Part shown: piece by piece, positions 1 to 6,868 of the stretch
Layout of the letters: each line of letters opens with the position of its first letter
How positions within the stretch are numbered: the first letter of the stretch is position 1
DNA from: Bacteriovorax stolpii
GTDB lineage: Bacteria; Bdellovibrionota; Bacteriovoracia; Bacteriovoracales; Bacteriovoracaceae
Direction of reading: 5' to 3'
Assembly (NCBI GenBank): GCA_945862475.1
Contig: CAMAYW010000069.1
Span: forward strand, 1-9,155
DNA: 9,155 nt
Translations under genes and position numbers: made by a program
The notes under the pieces: generated by a model
Told to the model about the DNA's origin: nothing
What the model saw: only the letters and a program-made list of their open reading frames with translations
Databases searched by the model: none

Positions 1-11
1 ATTTCAGAGAC

Positions 12-16
12 AAGGA
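12..16 (+). promoter_or_regulatory. Ribosome binding site of the LolA-like gene
   Basis: AAGGA lies 6 bases before the ATG at 23. It decides the start, because the reading frame is open all the way to the left edge of the window. Confidence 0.6.
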
Positions 17-22
17 ATCATC

Positions 23-754
23 ATGCTTAAACATATTCTACGAAAGGATCTCGTTTTTTGTATCGCACTTGGAGTAAATGCTAATAGCGCAGACAAATGG
101 CTAAAATATTCAGAGACTCAAATGCGTGGAGATCGCTCTCACTCTGAAATGATCATGACCATTCAGACTCCAAATTGGACTAGAAGTCTTGAGATAGAAT
201 CGGATGTTGAAGGAAAAAAAGAAGCTCTCTCGACGATCTTGTCACCAGCAAAAGAAAAAGGCATCAGAACTCTAAGAATTGATAATAACATGTGGAATTA
301 TTTTCCAAAGCTCAAAAGAAAAGTTGCCGTCTCTTCCTCAATGCTACTTGCTAGTTGGATGGGTTCTGATTTTACCAATGATGACGTTTTGAAAGCTTCT
401 TCAATGGCCGAAGATTACAATCATACCTTCTCTAAAGATGAGGAGAAATATAAGGTGATTGAAAATATTGCTAAATCTAACTCAAAAGTCATGTGGCCCC
501 GGATCGTGACTTATGCTTCCAAAGAAGACTGCCTTCCTCGCAAGTATAAATATTTTGATAAGGAAGGAAAACTAAAAAGGACTCTTTACTTCAGCCAGAT
601 TAAAACATTTGACGGACATAAAGTTCCCACTCATTGGGAAATGATTCCTGAAGATGATAAAACTAAAAAAACGGTGATTGATTACAAATCCATTAAATTC
701 AATGTTAAATTTAAGTCTAATCACTTCTCACAAATGAATCTAACAGGAAATTAA
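23..754 (+). CDS. LolA-like outer-membrane lipoprotein-sorting protein (periplasmic)
   Basis: A 243-residue periplasmic protein of the LolA-like 'outer membrane lipoprotein-sorting protein' family. Family hallmarks seen are the QMRG start of the mature domain (33-36), a P-x-KEKG turn (75-80), MWNYFP (90-95), GSDF followed by DD (114-121), DY (131-132), and a late F/Y-x-Y-FDKEGKLKR strand pair followed by VPTHWEM (201-207). Such proteins have an open half-barrel that carries hydrophobic cargo such as lipids or lipoproteins across the periplasm; the cargo here is unknown. The N-terminus looks like a weak Sec signal: basic residues, a short hydrophobic run at 10-18, and possible cleavage after ANSA at 20-23. 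The ATG is favoured because AAGGA at 12-16 lies 6 bases upstream. However, the frame stays open to the window edge, so a longer N-terminus is not excluded. The stop overlaps the next gene's ATG, implying a shared transcript. Relatives are often paired with RND/MMPL or ABC exporters (family knowledge), and one could lie upstream. The family is confident; the precise role is not. Confidence 0.85.
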   Translation: MLKHILRKDLVFCIALGVNANSADKWLKYSETQMRGDRSHSEMIMTIQTPNWTRSLEIESDVEGKKEALSTILSPAKEKGIRTLRIDNNMWNYFPKLKRKVAVSSSMLLASWMGSDFTNDDVLKASSMAEDYNHTFSKDEEKYKVIENIAKSNSKVMWPRIVTYASKEDCLPRKYKYFDKEGKLKRTLYFSQIKTFDGHKVPTHWEMIPEDDKTKKTVIDYKSIKFNVKFKSNHFSQMNLTGN

Positions 755-1962
755 TGAGAATCATGTTTTTTTTAGTCATCGTTTTCAATCTGTGCACGGC
801 TTTTGCCGTTGAAACTGAGATCTCAGGAAACCTTGAGGGACAAGTCAGAAATTCTACGAATAATCCTGTCGCCAAAGAGGCTCCTCTTTTTCAAGATTGG
901 GACCAAGAAAACTTTTATCTTGTTTATGGAAATCTTCACGGAAAAGTCGAGTTTGGAGAATCTCGAATTGAGGCGAATTGGTTTGCTCGTTATAGTGAAT
1001 CCAATCTTTATGATCCAGCTCCACTGGGTCCCTTTGAGAGAGATCCTTATTTTGCCACAAAAATTTTTACATTTCCTAATCGCTTAGTTGCCCGTGATAT
1101 TTTTCAAATGCAGCATATTGAACAAAGTGGCACACATCAGACTGAATCCATACTGAACAAATTTTATTATGAATGGGATGATGAGGATCAGCGGTTCATG
1201 CTTGGTCGACTTTATGTTAATTATGGTCTGGGAGAAATTTTTAATCCCATTAATCCCTTTAACCAACCCACGGCCCTCACTTCAACATCTCAAGTCGCTC
1301 AAGGGAACGACGGCGTTTCTTTTACTTTTTTTGTTAAAGATAATCACATGATTCAATTTCTTTTTCTTGGCGATAAGAGAATAGAGAATTATGACGGAGC
1401 GATTAATAGAACGTTGTGGATTCATGGTGAATTACAGCCTACGGACAAACTTCAGATTGATTATGTTTTGGGTGAAGATCAAAGTCGAAATAAAATTGGT
1501 TCTCAAGTGAGTTATCAGTTCGAAGAGTCTTTGATGTTTTTTCAATTCTTATACCAAACGGAGCTCATTACCCCTGAAGCATCTGTTCATCTTTGGGATG
1601 TTTTAGTTGGATACGACCGACAATTAACTTCAAAGTGGCACCTCCGTTTTGAAGGCGGATATCAAAAACAAGATGATTACGCTAATCCAGGAACCTTTAC
1701 AAGGTTCTTGCCGACTGAGTATTTTGCAGCTTTGGCCAATGTGTATGAAGTTCATCCTCTCGTGAAAGTGAGCGGAACTCTCGTAAACGATATAAAATCA
1801 GGGTTTAGTTATTTGATTGCCAAAGGAACTTACAGTATCACTAAAAGTACAGAGGTAGAGGCGTTTGGATTTTCACCCATTTCAAAAGGTGACTCAACTG
1901 ATAATCTAGCGCAAAAACTCGTCACAACAGATATTGGAATTTCATTAAGAACTTTTTTCTAG
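754..1962 (+). CDS. Outer-membrane beta-barrel (porin-like) protein
   Basis: A 402-residue protein with a clear Sec signal peptide: MR, a hydrophobic core at 3-17, and likely cleavage after AFA at 16-18. The rest is made of alternating polar/hydrophobic strands rich in Tyr, Phe and Trp, with polar turns and no transmembrane helix. It ends in ISLRTFF. A terminal Phe with alternating hydrophobics is the recognition signal for BAM-dependent barrel insertion. GRLYVNYG (151-158) followed by IFNP-x-NPF (162-169) resembles the 'GR-Q-x-x-NWG-x-G-x-I-x-NP-x-D' motif of porin-like proteins of the DUF1302/alginate-export type. The ATG overlaps the previous stop by one base (TAATG), so translation is probably coupled to the LolA-like protein. 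This fits a pathway where cargo handed across the periplasm ends at an outer-membrane partner, though that is inference. No separate strong ribosome binding site is seen. The last 18 bp overlap the convergent dikinase gene. Substrate and pore function are unknown. Confidence 0.75.
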   Translation: MRIMFFLVIVFNLCTAFAVETEISGNLEGQVRNSTNNPVAKEAPLFQDWDQENFYLVYGNLHGKVEFGESRIEANWFARYSESNLYDPAPLGPFERDPYFATKIFTFPNRLVARDIFQMQHIEQSGTHQTESILNKFYYEWDDEDQRFMLGRLYVNYGLGEIFNPINPFNQPTALTSTSQVAQGNDGVSFTFFVKDNHMIQFLFLGDKRIENYDGAINRTLWIHGELQPTDKLQIDYVLGEDQSRNKIGSQVSYQFEESLMFFQFLYQTELITPEASVHLWDVLVGYDRQLTSKWHLRFEGGYQKQDDYANPGTFTRFLPTEYFAALANVYEVHPLVKVSGTLVNDIKSGFSYLIAKGTYSITKSTEVEAFGFSPISKGDSTDNLAQKLVTTDIGISLRTFF

Positions 1963-4254
1963 AATCTCAAGCACTCCCGTTTTACCGTCTATTCTAATTT
2001 TGTCTCCATCCTTAATAAGTTTGGTCGCTTGATTTAAATTTAAAATCGCAGGAATCCCATACTCTCTTCCTATCACAGCTGCATGTGATAGAAGGCCTCC
2101 TACCTCCGTTACGACTCCTCCCACTCTAGCAAGTACAGGTGTCCAGCCGGGATCCGTAAACGCCGTAACAAGAATGTCTTCTTTCGTTAAATGAAGTGTC
2201 TCATGAATATTTAAAATGACTCTTGCTGTACCAGTAAAAACACCTGGACTGCATCCAACGCCCTTAAGGTCTCCCTCTTGAAGAATACTCGCTCGCATGA
2301 TACTTCCCCCGAAATCATTGGGAGGTGTAAAGTGACGATAGCCTTCATAATAGAGCATTCTTTTTTGTGTATCAGGAAATTCACTTCTGCTGTTTCCTAG
2401 TTTTTCTCTAATCTCCATAATATCGAGCATGAAAACTTCTTTTTCAGTGAGTCCCATGCGATTTGAGAATTCAATTAACCCTAGTCTTAAAAGATAGTAG
2501 GCCCTCGTTGAGTAAGTTCTCATTTCTTCCCTCAAGCGCAAGAATTCTCTCGACTCCATTGTTAATTTCATAAACTTTCTACGACTAAAAAAATTTAAAT
2601 TTCCAGAGAGCTTTTCAAATGCTTTTAGGAACTTATCTTTTATGCCTACACTAATAGGACGATATCCTCTTACGAGATCATCGACCCATTCTTTTTTTTC
2701 TCCCCACCTTGGAACAGAAAGGTCAAGCTCAGCTGGGCCATGATGGTAATGAATCGATAAAAATTTTTCTCGCTCTGAAAGATACTTATCTGATTCAAAA
2801 CCATATAAATCTGCTGAGTTTCTTAAGATGGAAAGACCACTTTGAACATCAAGATGAGCGACTCCTTCAAGTTCACTCATAAGGTCAATTTCATCACCAA
2901 ACGCGTAGTCTCGATTTTTTTTAATGAAAGATTTGTATTCCGTTTGAAAGTTTGAATTGTTGTAGATGGTACGAAAGTAATTCTTTTCTGTTTCATTTTG
3001 AAAAAGGATCACTTTAAAAAACCATTCTTGAAACTCCTCATCGCTAAGGTCATGAAGATTTTTCAGTGGAAGCTTCAGGATTGAATCTTGTCTTTCAAAT
3101 TTTGTTCGAAATAATTCGATCATATTTTTGCAATTCATATACTCGCGCTTCAAGCCAATTAAAACAGGAAGGGCATCAATCAGAGACTGAAGAGTTAGTT
3201 TTGTGTAATGAGGTCCACACTCCCCGTATTCTTTTTGAACACCTAAATCCCTATCAAAATCCTCTTCTCTAAAATCAGGTATTTTCTTAAGGCCATTTTT
3301 AACAGCTTCTGCGTTCCAGTACACTCTTCCGTAATGATAATGAATCCACTGGATCTTTTCATCATTACTAATGAGATTGATGTTTTTGAAATAGTCACCC
3401 ATCGAGTATTCAAGCGCCTCTCTATACGCAGAAAACATGAAAGGAGTGCAAACCCTAGCAGAGATACCACCATCTTTTAAATCTGCATTCGTAAGTTCAG
3501 GCGTATCTGATCGGGGTAAAAATGTTGTGATTGGGCGAGATTGCAAAATGTAGAGCTCACCTTTGCCATCAATCGCCCACTCAATGTCTTGAGGATGGCC
3601 AAAGTGAGCTTGGATTTTTGAAGCTTCTTTAATCAATCTTTTAAGCTCTTCATCATTAATATGAGTCTTTTCTGAATTTATTCTTTCGAATTGCTTTTTA
3701 TCGATTCGCCAATGATAGACAATCTGAGTCGGTGTGACATGTCCTGAAACTAATCTTTCCCCAAGACCTTCACAAAATTCAACATACATTTCCTCTTCAA
3801 TCCCGGTCAGTGGATTGATGGTAAAAAGCACTCCTGATATCTTGGAGGTTACCATTTTTTGAACTAAAACACTCATCTTAAGCGTCTCATCTGACCAAGT
3901 GATATTCTTCGTTTTGAGATAATCCTTTACTCTATCGGAGTTCCGAGAATCAAAACACTCTTTGACTCTTTCTTTTAATTCTTTCATCCCTTCTACATTG
4001 AGAAAGGTTTCGTATTGGCCAGCAAAACTAGCTTGCCCGAGATCCTCAAGTGCACCGCTTGATCTCACGGCCACAGGAAATCCACCTATCTGATCAATAT
4101 CTTCCTCTGAAATATCCTCTATCTCAGTGAGAACAAAACCTTTCGGAACTAAGAATTGGGCCAAAAGAAGCTCATGCAATTTTTGCGCTTTACCACCAAA
4201 TTTCTGAATCACTTCTAAAGAGAGCTTTTTATCACCAAGAAAATATTTTTTCAT
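1945..4254 (-). CDS. PEP/pyruvate-binding dikinase, rifampin-phosphotransferase-like architecture
   Basis: A 769-residue enzyme of the PEP synthase / pyruvate dikinase superfamily. The N-terminal ATP-grasp domain (about 1-250) shows GGKAQKL (20-26), VPKGFVLT (36-43), VAVRSSGALEDLGQASFAGQ (61-80), a GVLFTINPLTG block (141-151), GLGERLVSG (163-171), PQDIEWA (221-227) and LQSRPIT (237-243). A C-terminal phosphohistidine swivel domain (about 680-769) carries TEVGGLLSHAAV with the expected catalytic His724, then REYGIPA. In the family, ATP's beta-phosphate passes through this His to the acceptor. The middle region (about 250-680) is helical and charged. It lacks the TIM-barrel PEP domain of PpsA/PPDK, so the layout matches rifampin phosphotransferase (ATP, substrate, His domains). 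At 769 residues it is shorter than the roughly 860-870 of Rph. Only about 17 residues separate GFVLT from VAVRSS, so the usual helical insertion there is missing. Start ATG 4252-4254 has no good Shine-Dalgarno. The acceptor is unknown; it could be rifamycin or something else. Confidence 0.85.
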   Translation of the reverse strand: MKKYFLGDKKLSLEVIQKFGGKAQKLHELLLAQFLVPKGFVLTEIEDISEEDIDQIGGFPVAVRSSGALEDLGQASFAGQYETFLNVEGMKELKERVKECFDSRNSDRVKDYLKTKNITWSDETLKMSVLVQKMVTSKISGVLFTINPLTGIEEEMYVEFCEGLGERLVSGHVTPTQIVYHWRIDKKQFERINSEKTHINDEELKRLIKEASKIQAHFGHPQDIEWAIDGKGELYILQSRPITTFLPRSDTPELTNADLKDGGISARVCTPFMFSAYREALEYSMGDYFKNINLISNDEKIQWIHYHYGRVYWNAEAVKNGLKKIPDFREEDFDRDLGVQKEYGECGPHYTKLTLQSLIDALPVLIGLKREYMNCKNMIELFRTKFERQDSILKLPLKNLHDLSDEEFQEWFFKVILFQNETEKNYFRTIYNNSNFQTEYKSFIKKNRDYAFGDEIDLMSELEGVAHLDVQSGLSILRNSADLYGFESDKYLSEREKFLSIHYHHGPAELDLSVPRWGEKKEWVDDLVRGYRPISVGIKDKFLKAFEKLSGNLNFFSRRKFMKLTMESREFLRLREEMRTYSTRAYYLLRLGLIEFSNRMGLTEKEVFMLDIMEIREKLGNSRSEFPDTQKRMLYYEGYRHFTPPNDFGGSIMRASILQEGDLKGVGCSPGVFTGTARVILNIHETLHLTKEDILVTAFTDPGWTPVLARVGGVVTEVGGLLSHAAVIGREYGIPAILNLNQATKLIKDGDKIRIDGKTGVLEILEKSS

Positions 4255-4353
4255 TCTGACCGTAACGGAAAAAGCTGAGAGAGTCTGAAGGCGAATATAT
4301 CCGACGAGATCAATCGGCAGTTTATAACTTCTGAATTTCGTCCCTTGTGACTT

Positions 4354-4382
4354 TTGACCTCAAGCCCTAAAGTGTTTATGAT
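4354..4382 (+). promoter_or_regulatory. Sigma70-type promoter of the radical SAM gene
   Basis: TTGACC (4354-4359), a 17-base spacer, then TATGAT (4377-4382): each hexamer matches consensus at 5 of 6 positions with ideal spacing. The expected start of transcription is near 4389, giving a leader of only about 12 bases that is mostly the GGGAAGGGA Shine-Dalgarno. It lies in the 146-base spacer between the divergent dikinase and radical SAM genes. No comparable promoter was found on the minus strand; TATATT (4294-4299 reversed) lacks a good -35. Confidence 0.65.
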
Positions 4383-4386
4383 CATA
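4377..4386. repeat. 10-bp perfect palindrome over the -10 box
   Basis: TATGATCATA is fully self-complementary and includes the whole -10 hexamer of the radical SAM promoter. This position would suit a repressor operator, but a 10-bp AT-rich palindrome may also arise by chance. Confidence 0.4.
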
Positions 4387-4400
4387 CCAGGGAAGGGAAT

Positions 4401-5792
4401 ATGAAAAAAAGTGCAATTGAAGTAAGAGATGAACTTAATGCCGTGTCTTCTAGCTTTTGTTTGGCGAAGTGGCTCCAGGTCACGATTCATCTACAAAATG
4501 GCCAAACTCATTCCTGTCATCACCCTGGGACACACAAGGTCCCCCTAGAAGAGTTGAATGAGGATCCCTCTGCCCTTCACAATACAAAAACAAAAAAGTC
4601 TTACCGTAAGATGATGCTCGAGGGAGAAAGACCCAAGGAATGTGAGTACTGTTGGAGAATTGAAGATGCCCACAAAGACAATCTGTCTGACCGTACTTTT
4701 AAATCAGCTGATCATTGGGCGTACCCAAAACTTAAAGAAATTTCAAAACAACCTTGGGATCAATCAGTTAATCCTCAATATCTCGAAGTGAGTTTCGGGA
4801 ACGAATGCAATTTTAAATGTGGATACTGCGCTCCTCACATCTCTTCGGGTCTCATGAGCGAATATTTAAAACATGGCCATTACGAATCGATGCCAGCCTT
4901 TAATTTAGACTATCTTCGAAATGATGGCATGTTTCCCTATAGTAAAGATGAACACAATCCTTACGTTGAGGCATTTTGGAAGTGGTGGCCAAATTTAACA
5001 AAAGATTTAAAAGTTTTCCGGATCACAGGTGGTGAGCCACTTCTGAATCCAAACACTTTTAAATTTTTAGAATACATTAAAAGTCATCCAATGCCTGAAT
5101 TGAGTCTTGCGATTAACAGTAATCTTGGGATTCCTAAAAACACGTTTAATAAATTCGTCGAAGAAATTAAATACATCACAGAAAATAAATTGATTAAAGA
5201 TTTTCAACTCTATACGAGTGTTGATACGTATGGAAAAAATGCAGAATTTATTCGATTTGGTTTAAACTACAGTGATTACATGTCTAATGTCAGAACTTTT
5301 CTAACCGAAGTGAAAGAAGTTCAGCTGATCTTTATGTGTACCTACAATGCTTTTTCTGTCATTAATTTTAGAAAATTTCTTGAGGAAGTGACTGCCCTTA
5401 AAGATCAGTTTAGAAATCAATTTAGTCATACCAGAGTTCTTCTTGATACCCCATACTTAAAGGATCCTTCTTTTCTTTCCTGTTATGTTTTAACGAAAGA
5501 TTTCTGGCAGTATATTAGAGATGATCTTGCCTTTATGAAAGAGAAGGCTAAGCCAGATGAAAAGACTGGAATCTACATCTATTACGATCATGAAATAAGT
5601 AAATTTGAAAGAATTCTAAACTGGCTTGAAAGCCTTGAAGAAAATGAGCATAGAAATAATACAAGAAGGGCACTCGTTCAGTTCCTAGAGGAATATCAAA
5701 TTAGAAAAGAAATTAATTTTTCAGACTATTGCCCAGAGTATTTAGAATTCTATAAATTCTGTGAAAAAGTCGCCTCAGATAATAAGATCTAA
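4401..5792 (+). CDS. Radical SAM protein with N-terminal twitch-like cysteine cluster
   Basis: A 463-residue radical SAM enzyme. The SAM-binding [4Fe-4S] motif is CNFKCGYC with Cys136, Cys140 and Cys143 (CX3CX2C), and GGEPLL (210-215) is the SAM-contacting loop. Before the core, WLQVTIHLQNG (24-34) leads to Cys39, and later Cys81 and Cys84 sit in KECEYCW. This resembles a half-SPASM ('twitch') auxiliary cluster domain placed N-terminally, as in the family annotated 'twitch domain-containing radical SAM protein'. Extra cysteines near the C-terminus (DYCPEY and KFCEKV) could complete cluster ligation. Relatives with SPASM/twitch domains usually modify peptides or proteins, but no precursor-like small gene is visible next to it, so the substrate is unknown. 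The ATG has GGGAAGGGA directly upstream (4389-4397) and a strong promoter. The gene diverges from the dikinase, and its last 18 bp overlap the convergent nucleotidyltransferase gene. Radical SAM membership is certain; the twitch assignment is likely. Confidence 0.87.
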   Translation: MKKSAIEVRDELNAVSSSFCLAKWLQVTIHLQNGQTHSCHHPGTHKVPLEELNEDPSALHNTKTKKSYRKMMLEGERPKECEYCWRIEDAHKDNLSDRTFKSADHWAYPKLKEISKQPWDQSVNPQYLEVSFGNECNFKCGYCAPHISSGLMSEYLKHGHYESMPAFNLDYLRNDGMFPYSKDEHNPYVEAFWKWWPNLTKDLKVFRITGGEPLLNPNTFKFLEYIKSHPMPELSLAINSNLGIPKNTFNKFVEEIKYITENKLIKDFQLYTSVDTYGKNAEFIRFGLNYSDYMSNVRTFLTEVKEVQLIFMCTYNAFSVINFRKFLEEVTALKDQFRNQFSHTRVLLDTPYLKDPSFLSCYVLTKDFWQYIRDDLAFMKEKAKPDEKTGIYIYYDHEISKFERILNWLESLEENEHRNNTRRALVQFLEEYQIRKEINFSDYCPEYLEFYKFCEKVASDNKI

Positions 5793-6737
5793 ACACTGAT
5801 CTTCTTCCATTGATTGAACAATATTTCGAACTCTAAGAAGCCTTCCTAAGTGCTCTTTATTTTGCTTTTTTGGAAGATACATTTTTTGCGCATAAATCCC
5901 GCAAATCTCCCAATCAATTTGAGCTAATAAAATTTCTTTTTCTAGTGGGGGAAGATTCTTTAAATAAGAAGTGTCTTCTTCTTTGTGAAACCAGAGTTTA
6001 CAATGAGGGGCCATTATCCCGAATCCTTCACCTAAATGAGCATGGTATATATCAAATCCATTCTCTAAACGAAGTTGACTCCACTTTTCAAGTGATTCCT
6101 CTATGCGCGCCGATTGAAACGATAATTCCTTTAGTGTCTTTATAACAAATTCAAAATCAATAGATTGACCCTTAATTTCAAGACCAATCAGCTTAAAATG
6201 AGCTAACCATTTTCGCTGCCTCAATTTCGGATCATTTCGAAGGGAGTCAGCATCTGAAAAAAGCATTCTCACTATAAACACGAATTTCTCTGCAGAGGAG
6301 AACATTTTTTGTTCTGAAAAATGCTGATAGAGTTCAGGATCCCGCATGAGTTCAAATGAATTCATTTTACTCAAAATGTACTTCAGGTGATGTCTCTCAA
6401 AAATGTTGGTTTCACCCAAAAAGGGGAAAATCTTTTTAGAGATACTCAAAATATGCCGAATAAAATCAGGAGAACAATTTCCATCGTGAACAAGAGTTAA
6501 ATCAAGATCACTCACTCCAAAAATGAAGCTACCGCATCTCGTACTGTTCCGATTCCACACATCTATTCTCAAACCAACTTTAAAGATCAGCTTCAACAAT
6601 AACAGGGCCACTTGATAGGGTAAAAGAGCGGCCCATCTTGGAAGCACTGAATCAATACGGCTAAAGATTTGTTTTCTCATTAGTTCCCATTTTATCAAAA
6701 ACCTATAATTTAGGGAGAAAACTCTCTTTCGAACCAC
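5775..6737 (-). CDS. Nucleotidyltransferase-domain protein (pol-beta superfamily), function unknown
   Basis: A 320-residue cytoplasmic protein without signal peptide or clear membrane span. CGSFIFGVSDLDLTLV (68-83) matches the GS-x(n)-SD-x-D signature of the polymerase-beta nucleotidyltransferase fold; Asp77 and Asp79 would bind the catalytic metals. A third carboxylate was not identified. The remaining 240 residues are rich in helices and in Trp/Phe and show no second domain I recognise. Such folds add NMP to antibiotics, proteins or RNA, or serve as toxin components, and the sequence does not choose among these. The start is GTG at 6735-6737, supported by GGAGAG 6 bases upstream. A rival ATG at codon 20 (MRKQIF) has only a weak GGGA nearby. 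It is divergent from rplU across 131 bp and overlaps the radical SAM gene tail-to-tail by 18 bp. No intrinsic terminator is visible at its end. Confidence 0.7.
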   Translation of the reverse strand: MVRKRVFSLNYRFLIKWELMRKQIFSRIDSVLPRWAALLPYQVALLLLKLIFKVGLRIDVWNRNSTRCGSFIFGVSDLDLTLVHDGNCSPDFIRHILSISKKIFPFLGETNIFERHHLKYILSKMNSFELMRDPELYQHFSEQKMFSSAEKFVFIVRMLFSDADSLRNDPKLRQRKWLAHFKLIGLEIKGQSIDFEFVIKTLKELSFQSARIEESLEKWSQLRLENGFDIYHAHLGEGFGIMAPHCKLWFHKEEDTSYLKNLPPLEKEILLAQIDWEICGIYAQKMYLPKKQNKEHLGRLLRVRNIVQSMEEDQCLDLII

Positions 6738-6743
6738 CGCTTT

Positions 6744-6749
6744 CTCTCC
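6744..6749 (-). promoter_or_regulatory. Ribosome binding site supporting the GTG start of the nucleotidyltransferase gene
   Basis: Read on the minus strand, GGAGAG is followed by a 6-base spacer and GTG. This is better than the site before the downstream ATG, so the longer 320-residue product is favoured. Confidence 0.55.
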
Positions 6750-6760
6750 GCTTCAAAAAT

Positions 6761-6789
6761 TTGACTTTTACTGCCTTTCCCCTTAAAAC
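6761..6789 (+). promoter_or_regulatory. Probable promoter of rplU-rpmA
   Basis: TTGACT (6761-6766), a 17-base spacer, then TAAAAC (6784-6789). The -35 is good (5 of 6), the -10 is moderate (4 of 6). Transcription would begin near 6796 and give a leader of about 73 bases. It is the best candidate in the 131-base spacer, and a ribosomal protein operon is expected to have a promoter here. Confidence 0.45.
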
Positions 6790-6857
6790 TGACTTCTTAT
6801 TTAACTCACCTAGGGACAAAGCAGGACTCAAATCCTCCCCGGCAGGTGGTATCTCTT

Positions 6858-6863
6858 AAGGAG
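6858..6863 (+). promoter_or_regulatory. Ribosome binding site of rplU
   Basis: AAGGAG lies 5 bases before the ATG at 6869 and is a near-ideal Shine-Dalgarno. An upstream TCCTCC (6833-6838) could pair with it. Confidence 0.8.
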
Positions 6864-6868
6864 TTCTC

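Noticed and set aside
803..1087. 94-codon + strand open frame inside the barrel gene
   Set aside because: It is out of frame within a gene that has a signal peptide and barrel C-terminus, and has no ribosome binding site or recognisable domain.
4304..4317. Short inverted repeat (CCGA ... TCGG) in the divergent spacer, considered as a terminator or operator
   Set aside because: It has only 4-bp arms and no T-run, so it is expected by chance.
4251..4490. 79-codon minus-strand frame over the dikinase / radical SAM spacer
   Set aside because: It covers the strong + strand promoter and the first codons of the radical SAM gene, with no motif or ribosome binding site support.
5778..5791. AGAT...ATCT inverted repeat at the convergent junction, considered as a shared bidirectional terminator
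   Set aside because: It has 4-bp AT-rich arms without a flanking T-tract on either strand, too weak to terminate transcription.
5870..6145. 91-codon + strand frame inside the nucleotidyltransferase gene
   Set aside because: It is antisense to a gene with a clear nucleotidyltransferase motif, has no family match, and is probably a chance frame. I considered it as a possible radical SAM precursor peptide, but it has no leader/core character.
1945..6737. Possible antibiotic-resistance island (Rph-like plus nucleotidyltransferase)
   Set aside because: Both families are broad and neither protein shows drug-specific residues I can identify. No mobile-element genes, flanking repeats or obvious compositional shift are visible.
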